NCBI GenBank assembly: GCA_938014245.1
Contig: CALLSD010000041.1
Location: 1-55,475 of the forward strand
From: an uncultured Actinomyces sp.
GTDB lineage: Bacteria; Actinomycetota; Actinomycetes; Actinomycetales; Actinomycetaceae
DNA: 55,475 nt
Direction: 5' to 3'
Within the stretch, counting starts at the first letter, position 1. Every line of letters begins with the position of its first letter. Below are positions 8,252 to 16,952 of the stretch, one piece after another. The notes below the pieces were generated by a model. It was not told the origin of the DNA, made no database searches, and worked only from the letters and a program-made list of their open reading frames with translations. A program made the translations under genes and the position numbers.

Positions 8252-9052
8252 TTAACTCAGGCACAGGCCTTGCGAATGCAAGACCTCAAGGACGGGGGCC
8301 GTGTCAAAGGTGTCAGGCAGTCCCATCTGTTCGCTGATGATCTGAGTAAAGGCATTGGTGGCTCCAAGGCCAGCCTTGCGCATTTCGTAGTAGGCGCGTA
8401 CGTCTTCGTCATATTCGGCAAGGGCCTCCAGGTAGGAACCCTCGACCTTCGGGTAGGTGTTTTCGCCGACTGCCAAGTCCTTGGGGACGCGAGGACGGTA
8501 AGGCGGGTCCTGCAGCGGGCATCCCACCAGCAGGCCGAGGATCGGGAAGGTCATGCGAGGCAGCTCAAGGAGCTCGATCGTTCGCGCGGGACCTCGCAGC
8601 AGCGAGCCGAGGTAAACCGTGCCCAAACCCATGGATTCAGCGGCAACCTCCATGTTGTGAGCGGCCAAAACCGCGTCTTCCATGGCTGCCAAGAACAGGT
8701 TGGTGCGCTGGAGCGGAGCAATATCCATTCCCGCTTCTTCACGAATTCGCGCATTGCGGTAGAGGTCGACGACGAACATGAAAAGGTCGCCCTTGGAGGT
8801 GCCCACGTAGGGCTGCTGTGCGACCTCAGCCAGAGCATCACGCTTTGCCACATCGGTGACGTGAATGATCGAGAACTGCTGGCGGAAGGATGAGGTGGGT
8901 GCGCGACGGGCTACGTCGATGAGGGCATCGCGTTCCTCGAGGCCAAGCTGGGTGTCCTCGAACTTGCGGATGGTGCGATGTGCGCGCAGCACGTCAATCG
9001 TTGGATTGGTCACTCCAACTTCGGGGACCTTGCGGTAGTCTTCGGCCTGCAT
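8252..9052 (-). CDS. NfsA/FRP-type FMN nitroreductase family oxidoreductase
   Basis: 266 residues from the ATG at 9052, which follows AAAGGAGC. The FMN-binding arginine stretch LRAHRTIRKFED and the loop RRAPTSSFRQQFS near the N-terminus, DAVLAAHNMEVAAESMGLGT in the middle, and FPILGLLVGCP are typical of the NfsA/Frp branch. It would reduce nitro compounds, quinones or flavins using NADPH; the physiological substrate cannot be read from sequence. The frame extends upstream to 9118 without a ribosome site. Confidence 0.9.
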   Translation of the reverse strand: MQAEDYRKVPEVGVTNPTIDVLRAHRTIRKFEDTQLGLEERDALIDVARRAPTSSFRQQFSIIHVTDVAKRDALAEVAQQPYVGTSKGDLFMFVVDLYRNARIREEAGMDIAPLQRTNLFLAAMEDAVLAAHNMEVAAESMGLGTVYLGSLLRGPARTIELLELPRMTFPILGLLVGCPLQDPPYRPRVPKDLAVGENTYPKVEGSYLEALAEYDEDVRAYYEMRKAGLGATNAFTQIISEQMGLPDTFDTAPVLEVLHSQGLCLS

Positions 9053-9264
9053 TTTTGCTCCTTTGGTTGCAACGGTCGCTCTTATTGTCCGTTTTTCGGC
9101 TATTTTTCGCCAGTGCATCCCACTTTTGCGTCAACCGCGGATCGTCTTCACCCTGGGACTTTGGCAGCATTGCTTCATCACAATTCGGTCGCAGTTTAGG
9201 TGCAGACTTCCGAAATGTGGAGTCTGAGATGGACGCTTTTTCGAGGATGGCTAGACTGAGAGTC

Positions 9265-9621
9265 ATGCGTAAATCTCTCATTGCAACAATGTGCATTGCC
9301 GTCATGGCAGCAACCGGCCTCGCTGCTTGCTCCAGCGGCCCCCAGTCAGCAACCAACGAAAAGTTCATTACCAAGGATCCGGCCACGGTCGTCGAAACCG
9401 GCGTGAAGCTCCCCGAGCAGCGTGACCTCGAGTTCAAGCTCGATGGCAGCGTCTCGAAGGCAAAGGTCGAGATTGCTGACGCGGAAATTGCCGAGCAGGT
9501 CAAGGGCTCCAAGAACCTTCGTATTCACCCCAAGAAGGTCGGTGAAACCACCATTAAGCTCACCGACCCCAACGGCAAGGAATACCAGATTCCTCTCGAG
9601 GTTGTTGAAGGTAACAACTGA
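9265..9621 (+). CDS. Small secreted lipoprotein with Ig-like domain
   Basis: 118 residues starting MRKSLIATMCIAVM. The signal peptide ends in a lipobox (GLAAC), so the mature protein would be lipid-anchored at Cys21 on the outer face of the membrane. The mature part is about 98 residues of alternating beta-type sequence (KVEIADAEIAEQVKGSKNL, VGETTIKLTD, YQIPLEVVE) and resembles a single bacterial Ig-like or cadherin-like fold. Function unknown. A frame opening at 9230 adds 12 residues without a better ribosome site. A strong terminator follows at 9639. Confidence 0.83.
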   Translation: MRKSLIATMCIAVMAATGLAACSSGPQSATNEKFITKDPATVVETGVKLPEQRDLEFKLDGSVSKAKVEIADAEIAEQVKGSKNLRIHPKKVGETTIKLTDPNGKEYQIPLEVVEGNN

Positions 9622-9638
9622 CATTTATTCAATCTCGT

Positions 9639-9676
9639 CCCCGGGGGCCAGGTGAGCTGGCCCCCGGGGCATTGTT
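9639..9676 (+). terminator. Strong intrinsic terminator after the lipoprotein gene
   Basis: A perfect 13-base-pair GC-rich stem (CCCCGGGGGCCAG with CTGGCCCCCGGGG) has a 5-base loop GTGAG and is followed by ATTGTTTT. It lies 18 bases after the lipoprotein stop. Confidence 0.92.
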
Positions 9677-9700
9677 TTACCTAAGTCATCAGACCTATAT

Positions 9701-9743
9701 TCATGTACTTTTCCTTGAACTTGTCTAGAAAATACGTACATGA
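9701..9743. repeat. Spaced inverted repeat upstream of the GntR gene
   Basis: The arms TCATGTAC (9701-9708) and GTACATGA (9736-9743) are perfect reverse complements 27 bases apart. The inner flanks TTTTC and GAAAA also pair. It could be a second regulator site upstream of the promoter at 9750. Confidence 0.55.
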
Positions 9744-9749
9744 GGGATA

Positions 9750-9779
9750 TTGACCTGTATATGATCTACATCATATATT
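9750..9779 (+). promoter_or_regulatory. Promoter with overlapping operator for the GntR regulator
   Basis: A -35 TTGACC (9750-9755) and -10 TATATT (9774-9779) are separated by 18 bases. The perfect palindrome TATATGAT-CTAC-ATCATATA (9758-9777) fills the spacer and enters the -10 box, where a bound repressor would block polymerase. The position suggests autoregulation by the GntR/UTRA protein encoded 34 bases downstream. Confidence 0.75.
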
Positions 9780-9812
9780 GTCGCCTGTCCGCAGATTGCA
9801 AAGGAGCATGAG

Positions 9813-10571
9813 GTGACAAGCATTTCCCCTCCGGTCTACGAACAGATCGCACAGACTATCAGACGCCAAATCCTGGACGGCGATCTCACCGCCGGTTCAC
9901 GGATTCCTTCTGAGAGCATTCTGTGCGAGCAGTTCTCGGTGACTCGGGGAACAGTTCGCCGCGCACTCCAAGTCCTCGTCAGCGAGGGCTATCTTCGGTC
10001 CTACCAAGGTAAAGGAACCTTCGTTACCTCACAGGAAAACAAGCGTGTTTTGTGGGGATTCGGCTCGTTGACCGACCGCCTCGAGGGGACAAGCGACCAC
10101 GCACGCGCACGCGTCTTGGATCACTCGGTGGTACTGCGTCAGAATCGGCCCTTCCTACGTCTCAAGCGCCTTCGCTTGATTGAGAACGACAACGGCTCTT
10201 TCCCGGTGAGCCTCGATATTTCTTTCCTCCCGATTGATCTATTCCCCGGCATCCAAGAAGTTGATTTCACCGATGCCTCGATCTATCACATCCTTCGCGA
10301 TGTCTATCAGACAACGCCGAAGTTCTCGGTGGTCTCGATGAGCGCGCGAAGCATCGACCAAGAAACCCGAACAGTGTTGGGCGAGCCCATGGGGACGCGA
10401 TGCCTGCTTCACATCACTGGGTCAACCTACGACCACAATGGTGCATGCATTGAAGACAGCGAAGTCACCTACTCCACTCGCGTTCAAACGACCATGACGA
10501 TTGACCACGTCAAAGGCCACGCCGAACCCGTTACTCTTAAAGAAGAGAGCACGGCTCCACTGAGCGATTGA
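9813..10571 (+). CDS. GntR-family regulator with UTRA domain
   Basis: 252 residues. The N-terminal winged helix (residues about 7-72) contains VYEQIAQTIRRQILDGDL, RIPSESILCEQFSVTRGTVR and GYLRSYQGKGTFV, the GntR landmarks. Residues about 85-235 form the HutC/UTRA effector domain. Start GTG at 9813 follows AAAGGAG. It is probably a repressor released by a small metabolite. The neighbours (an AllA-like cupin and codBA) suggest a purine or pyrimidine-derived ligand, but this is inference. Confidence 0.92.
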   Translation: MTSISPPVYEQIAQTIRRQILDGDLTAGSRIPSESILCEQFSVTRGTVRRALQVLVSEGYLRSYQGKGTFVTSQENKRVLWGFGSLTDRLEGTSDHARARVLDHSVVLRQNRPFLRLKRLRLIENDNGSFPVSLDISFLPIDLFPGIQEVDFTDASIYHILRDVYQTTPKFSVVSMSARSIDQETRTVLGEPMGTRCLLHITGSTYDHNGACIEDSEVTYSTRVQTTMTIDHVKGHAEPVTLKEESTAPLSD

Positions 10572-10584
10572 AGCAAGACAAGCT

Positions 10585-11121
10585 ATGAACGTTCATATCC
10601 GTCCCACTCTCACCGTGGGAATCGATGATATTTCCCTGTGGGGAAAAGAACTGTGTTTCTCCCCCGAGCACCCAAGCGTCGTCCAAGAGTCAGGGGATGG
10701 CTGGGAGGATTTCACGAGCGCCCAAAAAGTCAATGCCAATCCTGTCAATCTGGCAATGACCTTCATCGATATCTTTGATGCCCCAGTAAGCGCTTTTGAA
10801 AAGCACGACCACACCCGCGAAACCCTGCTCCCAACATCGGTTCCGATCATCTTGGCAGTGTGCCCCCAAAGTTGCACAGCACCAAGCGTTCAAGAGACCA
10901 CTTTCATTGTGATTCCACGCGGATGCGCAATGATCCTCCATGAGGGAACGTGGCATTCACACTGCTTTGGGATCGATGGGGCAACGGCGTATCACCGACT
11001 CACCGACGCCGACCCACAATTCCCCTCGATTCGAGCCACTCTAGGCGCCGAAGCCGTGACAAGTGACCTCTTTACACACTGCACCGGCAAGGGCTCCAAG
11101 CGCTCAACACACTCTGAATAA
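10585..11121 (+). CDS. Ureidoglycolate lyase (AllA)-like cupin protein
   Basis: 178 residues, 13 bases after the GntR stop, so probably co-transcribed with it. EKHDHTRETLLPTS, PIILAVCP, FIVIPRGCAMILHEGTWH and the following HCFGI match the order of motifs in AllA-type ureidoglycolate lyases. There a histidine/glutamate-lined cupin pocket splits ureidoglycolate into glyoxylate and urea. Such proteins act at the end of allantoin breakdown. No allantoinase is visible here, so a related cupin activity is possible. Confidence 0.65.
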   Translation: MNVHIRPTLTVGIDDISLWGKELCFSPEHPSVVQESGDGWEDFTSAQKVNANPVNLAMTFIDIFDAPVSAFEKHDHTRETLLPTSVPIILAVCPQSCTAPSVQETTFIVIPRGCAMILHEGTWHSHCFGIDGATAYHRLTDADPQFPSIRATLGAEAVTSDLFTHCTGKGSKRSTHSE

Positions 11122-11124
11122 ACC

Positions 11125-11168
11125 CCTGGGCTCCGCTCTTGATAGTGCAATCAGAAGCGGAGCCCAGG
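11125..11168. terminator. Hairpin between the AllA-like gene and codA
   Basis: CCTGGGCTCCGCT (11125-11137) pairs perfectly with AGCGGAGCCCAGG (11156-11168) around an 18-base loop. It lies 4 bases after the AllA-like stop and between convergent genes. There is no clear T-run on the plus side, so it may be a weak terminator or an mRNA end stabiliser. A second small hairpin (CGCTCCC/GGGAGCG) lies near 11200-11217, before the codA stop. Confidence 0.55.
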
Positions 11169-11229
11169 CAGTCAGTACCAAAGGCGCAAGGCTCCCGCTC
11201 CCCTCAAGGGAGCGCGGCCTCGGCAATCC

Positions 11230-12492
11230 CTAGAAGTGCACGCGGCGTGCGAGGGGTTCGCACTCCGCCAGCACTCGGCCGGCGCGGAAGTTCGCAAGCA
11301 CAGGAGCACCGAAGCTCAGTGCGTGGAACCAATCCTCGGCGTCCAGCACAATGAAGTTCGCCGTGTTTCCAACCTCGATCCCGTAATCGGACAGGCTCAG
11401 CGTGCGCGCAGCATTGTGGGTGATGAAGTTGTACGAGCCCGTGATCTCCGGGCGCGCCATCATCTGCGTGACATACAGGCCGTTGAGCACGACATCACGC
11501 AAGTTTCCGGTACCCATGGGATTCCACGGATCCTCAATATCATCCTGACCGAAGGAAACGTTGATGCCTGCCTCGGTTAGTTCCTTCACGCGGGTGACGC
11601 CTCGGCGCTTCGGATAGGTGTCGACACGCCCCTGCAGGTGCGTATTGACCAGAGGATTCGACACGAAGTTGATGCCACTCATCTTGAGCAGGCGCACCAA
11701 GCGCAGGAAGTACGCATTGTTGTAGGAGTGCATTGCCGTCGTGTGCGAGGCGGTCACTCGCGGCCCAATCCCGGCCTCAAGTGCGCGCGTGGCCAGGGTT
11801 TCCAGCCCGCGCGAGGCCTCGTCGTCGATTTCGTCGCAGTGCACGTCCATGAGCAGTCCGTATTCCTGGGCGAGTTCGACTGCGAAGTTCAGCGAGGAAA
11901 CGGAGTACTCGCGGGTGAACTCGAAGTGCGGGATGGCGCCGATTGCATCCACGCCCATTTCCGCCGCGCGACGCATGAGGTCGCGACCATTGGGGAAGGA
12001 CTCGATGCCTTCCTGCGGGAAGGCAACCAACTGCAGGGTCATGGAGTCCTTGAGTTCCTCGCGCAGATCGATGAGCGCGCGAAGGGCCGTCAGGTCCGGG
12101 TCGGTCACGTCGACGTGCGAGCGCACGTACTGGATGCCGAACTGGGCCTGCTGGCGAAGTGCGCGGCCCGCGCGATCCTTGACGTCCTCGTAGGTCAGGC
12201 TCTGCTTGCGCTCGCTCCACACCTCGATGCCCTCAAAGAGGGTTCCGCTTTCGTTGTAGCGCGGCTGTCCCGAGGTCAGCGCCGTATCCAAGTGAACGTG
12301 GGATTCGATATAGGGGGGCAGCACCAGCTTGCCCGTGTAGTCGCGGACCTCTTCGCCTTCACGAGGCGTCAGTCCCGCGCCGATTTCCGCGAACTTTCCG
12401 TCCGTGATGCGGATGTCGACTCCGGCGGGTCCGTCTTCAATGCGGACACCCTTGATGAGCAGGTTCGCTCCAGCGTTTGCGGGGGTGCTCAT
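11230..12492 (-). CDS. codA: Cytosine deaminase
   Basis: 420 residues of the amidohydrolase superfamily. Metal ligands are visible as SHVHLD (His65, His67), then HCDEIDDEAS, ASHTTAMHS and SFGQDDIEDPW, the order found in E. coli CodA. It deaminates cytosine to uracil and ammonia. I start at the ATG at 12492, which overlaps the codB stop in an ATGA arrangement; the frame runs further into codB but has no reason to start there. Translational coupling to the permease is expected. Confidence 0.95.
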   Translation of the reverse strand: MSTPANAGANLLIKGVRIEDGPAGVDIRITDGKFAEIGAGLTPREGEEVRDYTGKLVLPPYIESHVHLDTALTSGQPRYNESGTLFEGIEVWSERKQSLTYEDVKDRAGRALRQQAQFGIQYVRSHVDVTDPDLTALRALIDLREELKDSMTLQLVAFPQEGIESFPNGRDLMRRAAEMGVDAIGAIPHFEFTREYSVSSLNFAVELAQEYGLLMDVHCDEIDDEASRGLETLATRALEAGIGPRVTASHTTAMHSYNNAYFLRLVRLLKMSGINFVSNPLVNTHLQGRVDTYPKRRGVTRVKELTEAGINVSFGQDDIEDPWNPMGTGNLRDVVLNGLYVTQMMARPEITGSYNFITHNAARTLSLSDYGIEVGNTANFIVLDAEDWFHALSFGAPVLANFRAGRVLAECEPLARRVHF

Positions 12493-13748
12493 CGACGGAT
12501 TCCCTTCTCGATTGCGCTTCCGATGAAGTAGACGAGGATCGCGACGACCATGGCGTTGATCGAGACGATTCCGAAGCCGGGGGTCAGCCAGCCGGTCAGC
12601 GCGCCCGCGACCAAGGCGACGATCGGTGCCCACTTGATGGTGGTTGCGCTCTCACCCTCAGTCATGTAGGTCTTCCTGCGGGCGAAGTAGTCCGCGACCA
12701 GGACCGCACCGATGGGAGGCAGAGTGGCGTTGAGCAGGCTCAGCCAGCCGACGAAGTTGTCGTAGAGCCACAGGGCGCCCAGGGTGCCGATGACTCCAGC
12801 GACCAAGACCAGGGGCTTCTTGTTGATCCCGGTGATGTTCGCGTATCCAAGACCGGTCGTGTACAGGGCGTTGTTGTTCGTCGTCCAGATGTTGGCGCCG
12901 AGGACGATGAGGGCGGGGATCAGCAGGCCCTGGGCCATCATGACGTAGAAGATGTCGTCCTTGCCGGTGAAGGCACCGCCGACCGCGCCGAAGGAGAACA
13001 TCAAGGTGTTGCCGATGAAGAAGGCGATGACCGTCGTGATGACCGCCGAAGTGGTGGTCTTCGCGAAACGCGTGAAGTTCGGGGTTGCGCTTCCGCCGGA
13101 GACGAAGCTTCCGATGACGAGGCCGATTGCGGTCACCGTGGTCATTCCCTGGTTTTGTCCGAAGACTGCGTGGAGGCCGCCTCCGTCGTTCACTGCGGCG
13201 ATCATCGAGTAGCTACCGAGGATTGCGATCAGGGGCACCGAAATGAAGGAGACGATTTCGATGGCCTTGATTCCGAAGTAAGCGGAAGCGGTCATGAGCC
13301 CACCTGCAACGATGACGACCGGCCAGGGGCTGATTCCCAGGGTTTCTGCTGCGGGGATGCCGAACATCGCGACGCCGACACCGAACCAACCCATCTGCGT
13401 GAAGGAGATGAGCGCCGAGGGGAGGTAGGAACCGATACGTCCGAAGGTGTGGCGGGACATGAGGTCGAAGCTCAGTCCGGTCTTTGCGCCGATGTAGCCC
13501 AGGGATCCGGTGTAGACGGCCAAGATCGCGCCGCCGATGATCACCGCCCACACGTACTGCGAGTAATTGAGACCGTTTCCGAGCTTTGCTCCAACGCTCA
13601 TCGAGGCGGAGAAGAAGGTGAAGCCGAGCATAACAAAACCGACGGCCCAAAATGACCGTCGGTTCTGAGATGGAACTGCTTCAAATGAGAAGTCATCATC
13701 GTGTCGAGTGACTTCTTCTTTTTCTCGGGTGGGGGCGATCGTGCTCAT
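12489..13748 (-). CDS. codB: Cytosine permease
   Basis: 419 residues of the nucleobase-cation-symport-1 family with about 12 hydrophobic helices. FWAVGFVMLGFTFFSASMS, GLSFDLMSRHTFGRIGSYLP and IWTTNNNALYTTGLGYAN match CodB. It imports cytosine for the downstream deaminase. The ATG at 13748 follows GGAAGGATAACCG. Likely regulation by the GntR protein at 9813 is inference; I see no copy of that gene's palindrome upstream of codB. Confidence 0.95.
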   Translation of the reverse strand: MSTIAPTREKEEVTRHDDDFSFEAVPSQNRRSFWAVGFVMLGFTFFSASMSVGAKLGNGLNYSQYVWAVIIGGAILAVYTGSLGYIGAKTGLSFDLMSRHTFGRIGSYLPSALISFTQMGWFGVGVAMFGIPAAETLGISPWPVVIVAGGLMTASAYFGIKAIEIVSFISVPLIAILGSYSMIAAVNDGGGLHAVFGQNQGMTTVTAIGLVIGSFVSGGSATPNFTRFAKTTTSAVITTVIAFFIGNTLMFSFGAVGGAFTGKDDIFYVMMAQGLLIPALIVLGANIWTTNNNALYTTGLGYANITGINKKPLVLVAGVIGTLGALWLYDNFVGWLSLLNATLPPIGAVLVADYFARRKTYMTEGESATTIKWAPIVALVAGALTGWLTPGFGIVSINAMVVAILVYFIGSAIEKGIRR

Positions 13749-13894
13749 CGGTTATCCTTCCTGCTTCTAAGGTTTCGTGGCACTACATTCGTAAACTTCA
13801 TCAACCTGGTGCTGAACCAGCCCAAATTGCCAAAAGAGTATCGCGCCGCGAACACTCATTGCAAACCCATTCCATGTGAGACTTAACGCACCCA

Positions 13895-13943
13895 GAAAAA
13901 AGACCGTGGCCCCACCTCTCCCTCCAAGGAAATGGGGCCACGG
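13895..13943 (-). terminator. Terminator of the GH66 gene
   Basis: On the minus strand CCGTGGCCCCA and TGGGGCCACGG (plus positions 13933-13943 and 13904-13914) form an 11-base-pair stem with an 18-base loop, followed by TCTTTTTTC. It lies just after the GH66 stop at 13966. Confidence 0.88.
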
Positions 13944-13965
13944 CCGCTACGGAGTTCCCCAGCGG

Positions 13966-16623
13966 CTACCGCTTGAAACTCCATTTTTCAGTCTGCCCTG
14001 AATGGCAATCCCATAGGTGAATGACTGTCCCGTTTTCGGAAGAGTCTTCCCGAACTGCCAGACATTTCCCAGTCGCCACGTTTTGCAGTTGACCGCCTGA
14101 CAACTGCCTCCATTCCTGCGTGGGCGCGGGAACGCAGTCCCATAGGTGAATGGGAGTTCCATTCTCATTACGCTGCTCGAAGATGTCGAGGCACTTGCCG
14201 GCCAGCATGAGTTTGCCCTGATCAAAGGTCACATTCTGTGCGTAGATCGGCTCGGAGGCGCTTCGGTCAGAAGACGTCGTGCGCGCACAATCCCACTCCT
14301 GAATCTTGCGTCCATTGAGGCTCGCTCCGTCCCACAGATCCAAGCACTTCCCATTTCCATTGACCAACGCACCCTGCTGAAGCTGAGTGCTCGGAGCATT
14401 GTCGGGAGTGTCGGCGTCCGAGTGAGCGTCAGTGTTACCGCTATCGTTGTGCGCGGCCTCGTCCTTTTGCGTGTAGAAGAAGTCCCACACGGAGAGCACG
14501 TCTGCCGTGAAGTTCACGGTGAGCTGTCCCTGGTCGTTAGTCTTCACGGTGAAGGGAATCTCGCGAGCACGACCTCCGTGAACATCGGGGCTGACCGCGT
14601 ACAAGTGCGCGGGAACTTCACCGTCGCCAATCGTGTAGGAGACGGGCAATCCAACCAGGGTCTCGGGCTTTGCGGTGGGATCACGCCACTTGCCGTCGTT
14701 GTCCTTCTCGAGGTTGATCAGGTGAAGGACCTGCGTATCGCCATTGGTCATGGCGTTTGCCCAAATGGTGTTTGCGCTTCCGTTGGAGCTGACGTTATGC
14801 CCCTGGATCGACACTCCTCGGCTGACGCGGTGAAGCTCGGGTCCGTAGAGGACATTTTCGTAACCGGTAATGACGTTGTAGTAGTTACGCAGCCAGTCCT
14901 GCAGCTCATAGCTCATGAACTTGATGCGGTCAGGGAAGAAGGGGCCATTGAGCATGTTGTTGTCCTGGCCCAGTTCCAGGTGGTGCGCGCCGTTTGCCGC
15001 GAATACCGCGTCAGCCAACTGAACGGAAGGAGTGTCGAAGGAAGAAACCGTCAACGAGTCAACGTTGATATCTCCGTAATCGCCCTCATCGAACTGGTAG
15101 GTGATTGTGTGCTGTCCCTTGTCCAGCCACGTGCTCCTGGCCTCGCCCGTGCTCCACCGGGTCCAGATGTCAGAGTTGTCGTTGAAATGTGTCGGGCTTG
15201 ATCCCATGTACAGGACGCCGATCTTCTTGCCATCGACGTACACGCTGCGCACAGCCATGCGTCCGGTTGCATTCGCCCAGCGCAAGACCAGACCGTAGTT
15301 GCGACTCTCAGTGACATTGACGTTGAAGGAGACAGCGTTCCTTCGCCATTCGGGCTGCTCGACGAATCCCTTGCCCGTGTAGCCTTCATGGTCCGAGGCC
15401 GTGGGCAGTCCCGCGTGAGACGCGTCCTCGGCCTCGTATCGGTCACCCGTCACGGAGTCGGAGTTCATGTATGCAGCGACGACTGCGCTCTTGCCTCCGG
15501 ATTCCTTGCGCTGACGTTCCAGATAGTCCGCCAAGTTCGAGTTCGAGGCCTGTCCGCCCCACAGCTCGGTGTAGAGGTAGTCGGCTTTGGACTGAGCCAA
15601 TTGGCTGGAACCGTAGCCGTCAACGGCATTGAGTCCAACGGGCTTCTTCGTCTGCTCCGAAGTCTCGTTCACGAGCGACGCAAAGCCGGCTTCGAGGTCG
15701 ACGGGGTTCCCATTGACGTCCCACGCGCCCTGAGGGTTACCGAGCTGGTCGATATGCGTTCCTTCGAAGCCCAGTTCGATCTGCTTCTTGTACTGATCGA
15801 CCATATGCTGACGCCACTGGGTATTCTGCGGGTTCATCATGTGCAGGGTTGTGTCCTGCTGGCCGGGGATCATGACGCTTGTCCAGGGGACGCGGGTGTC
15901 GTTGTCACCGCGGATGTTGATTGCCCAGTCGCTGCTCACGCCGTGGTCTTGGTATCCCTCAAGTGCTGCATAGCTCATGGAGTAGGGCAGCGAGGCGACG
16001 CCGGCATCATCGCCCGAGGCGATGAATTGCTTGATAACGTCAGAGGAGAAGTTCCATTTCTTCCAGTCGCTCCACTGCGCTGCGACCTTGCTATCTTCGT
16101 ACTTCACCGGGTCTTCATGACGCCACATCCAGTCGTAGTACTGGAGCGAGTTGATGTGGTAGTCCTGGGCCAGCTGATCGATGATGCCGTCCGTCTTCCC
16201 GCTGAGATCAGCGCTGTAGTTACCCAGGTAGCCAAAGCGCGGGTATCGCGTCCAGGTGCTGGAAACGTCAATCGCCGTATTCGCTTGGGAATCTTTAGTG
16301 TCGACTTCCACCATGTAGCCCGTGAAATCCGTGCTCGGGGGAGTAAAAGTCCAGGTTGTTTTGCCGTTTTCCGAGGCCTGGGCGGTGTAGTGATCAACTT
16401 GCTTTCCCAGGTGGGTGAGTGAGAAGTTCACTTCCCCGCTCCCTTGGGTTTGGGCAGTAACGGTGACGGGTTTCCCCGGCTCATAACGCGCTTTGTCGGC
16501 CCAGACTTTCGTAATTGTTGGGGCGGCTTCTGCTCGGTATTCTGCGCCGAGTACTGTCGCGCTTCCCGCGAGTACACCGGCGGTTACGAGCGCCCCGATC
16601 TTCTTTGCGGTTCCAATCCGCAT
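13966..16623 (-). CDS. Secreted GH66 dextran-acting enzyme, cycloisomaltooligosaccharide glucanotransferase type
   Basis: 885 residues with an N-terminal signal peptide (about 1-34). Residues about 35-120 form an Ig-like N-terminal domain. The GH66 barrel follows, with the presumed nucleophile Asp292 in THIDQLG and acid/base Glu353 in YTELWGG. A carbohydrate-binding module of family 35 (RYEAEDASHAG, about 396-530) interrupts the barrel after the catalytic residues. That layout is known from cycloisomaltooligosaccharide glucanotransferases and is absent from plain dextranases. A beta-sandwich follows. Residues about 745-885 are a ricin-type (CBM13) domain with repeated CLD and HLWDC motifs. 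It would cleave or cyclise dextran outside the cell and has its own terminator. Confidence 0.9.
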   Translation of the reverse strand: MRIGTAKKIGALVTAGVLAGSATVLGAEYRAEAAPTITKVWADKARYEPGKPVTVTAQTQGSGEVNFSLTHLGKQVDHYTAQASENGKTTWTFTPPSTDFTGYMVEVDTKDSQANTAIDVSSTWTRYPRFGYLGNYSADLSGKTDGIIDQLAQDYHINSLQYYDWMWRHEDPVKYEDSKVAAQWSDWKKWNFSSDVIKQFIASGDDAGVASLPYSMSYAALEGYQDHGVSSDWAINIRGDNDTRVPWTSVMIPGQQDTTLHMMNPQNTQWRQHMVDQYKKQIELGFEGTHIDQLGNPQGAWDVNGNPVDLEAGFASLVNETSEQTKKPVGLNAVDGYGSSQLAQSKADYLYTELWGGQASNSNLADYLERQRKESGGKSAVVAAYMNSDSVTGDRYEAEDASHAGLPTASDHEGYTGKGFVEQPEWRRNAVSFNVNVTESRNYGLVLRWANATGRMAVRSVYVDGKKIGVLYMGSSPTHFNDNSDIWTRWSTGEARSTWLDKGQHTITYQFDEGDYGDINVDSLTVSSFDTPSVQLADAVFAANGAHHLELGQDNNMLNGPFFPDRIKFMSYELQDWLRNYYNVITGYENVLYGPELHRVSRGVSIQGHNVSSNGSANTIWANAMTNGDTQVLHLINLEKDNDGKWRDPTAKPETLVGLPVSYTIGDGEVPAHLYAVSPDVHGGRAREIPFTVKTNDQGQLTVNFTADVLSVWDFFYTQKDEAAHNDSGNTDAHSDADTPDNAPSTQLQQGALVNGNGKCLDLWDGASLNGRKIQEWDCARTTSSDRSASEPIYAQNVTFDQGKLMLAGKCLDIFEQRNENGTPIHLWDCVPAPTQEWRQLSGGQLQNVATGKCLAVREDSSENGTVIHLWDCHSGQTEKWSFKR

Positions 16624-16652
16624 GCGTATCCCTCACTCTGTTTTTCTGCGTG

Positions 16653-16676
16653 TTAACAGCGAAAACAGCCTGTTAA
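16653..16676. promoter_or_regulatory. Inverted repeat in the GH66 leader
   Basis: TTAACAG and CTGTTAA are perfect arms 10 bases apart, 30-53 bases upstream of the GH66 start codon. The position fits an operator near the promoter or in the leader. The protein that would bind is not known; the sequence differs from the AATACGTATT operators of the locus. Confidence 0.45.
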
Positions 16677-16818
16677 AGCTTCGCGATGACGCTACAAAGA
16701 TCGCCTGAACGCATCCAGAACCATTCCTGCACGCAACATTGGCATAACAATGAATCACAGCGACTTAATTCTGGATTAAAAAATCGTTGAAATGCTGCGG
16801 AAAAGCGACAATAAAATA

Positions 16819-16858
16819 GCTCTGACCTGCACTGATAACTATCAGCGCAGGTCAGAGC
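16819..16858 (-). terminator. Terminator of the GH13 gene and sugar operon
   Basis: GCTCTGACCTGC and GCAGGTCAGAGC form a 12-base-pair stem, extended after one mismatch by CTGATA/TATCAG. On the minus strand it is followed by TATTTTATTG. It lies about 95 bases after the GH13 stop. Confidence 0.85.
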
Positions 16859-16868
16859 CTCAATTCAC

Positions 16869-16882
16869 CGAATACGTATTCA
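16869..16882. promoter_or_regulatory. LacI-type operator copy 1
   Basis: CGAATACGTATTCA contains the perfect palindrome GAATACGTATTC. The same core occurs twice in the GH31-lacI gap (24208 and 24264). It lies about 250 bases upstream of the GH66 start, beyond the GH13 terminator, so a promoter close to it would drive GH66 through a long leader. Confidence 0.75.
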
Positions 16883-16952
16883 CTATTTCTCAGAAAAATC
16901 GTGAATTTCCAGCGAATTCAAACATGAATGGTCTCAATGGTTGACACGATGA

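Larger units (their letters stand above)
16624..16952. other. Intergenic control region between the GH66 and GH13 genes
   Basis: 329 bases without a gene. From the GH66 side it holds the GH66 ribosome site (GAGTGAGGG on the minus strand), an inverted repeat TTAACAG-N10-CTGTTAA (16653-16676), an AT-rich stretch, the GH13 terminator (16819-16858) and a LacI-type operator (16869-16882). I could not fix a convincing -35/-10 pair for GH66. Confidence 0.6.

Noticed and set aside
12477..13655. A 392-codon open frame on the plus strand opposite codB
   Set aside because: It is a shadow of codB in a high-GC gene; its translation is an acidic, repetitive D/E/R/G mix without any domain, while the minus strand gives a clean cytosine permease.
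14146..16422. Long plus-strand frames opposite the GH66 gene
   Set aside because: The minus strand encodes a complete signal peptide, GH66 barrel, CBM35 and ricin-type domain; the plus frames match nothing and lack ribosome sites.
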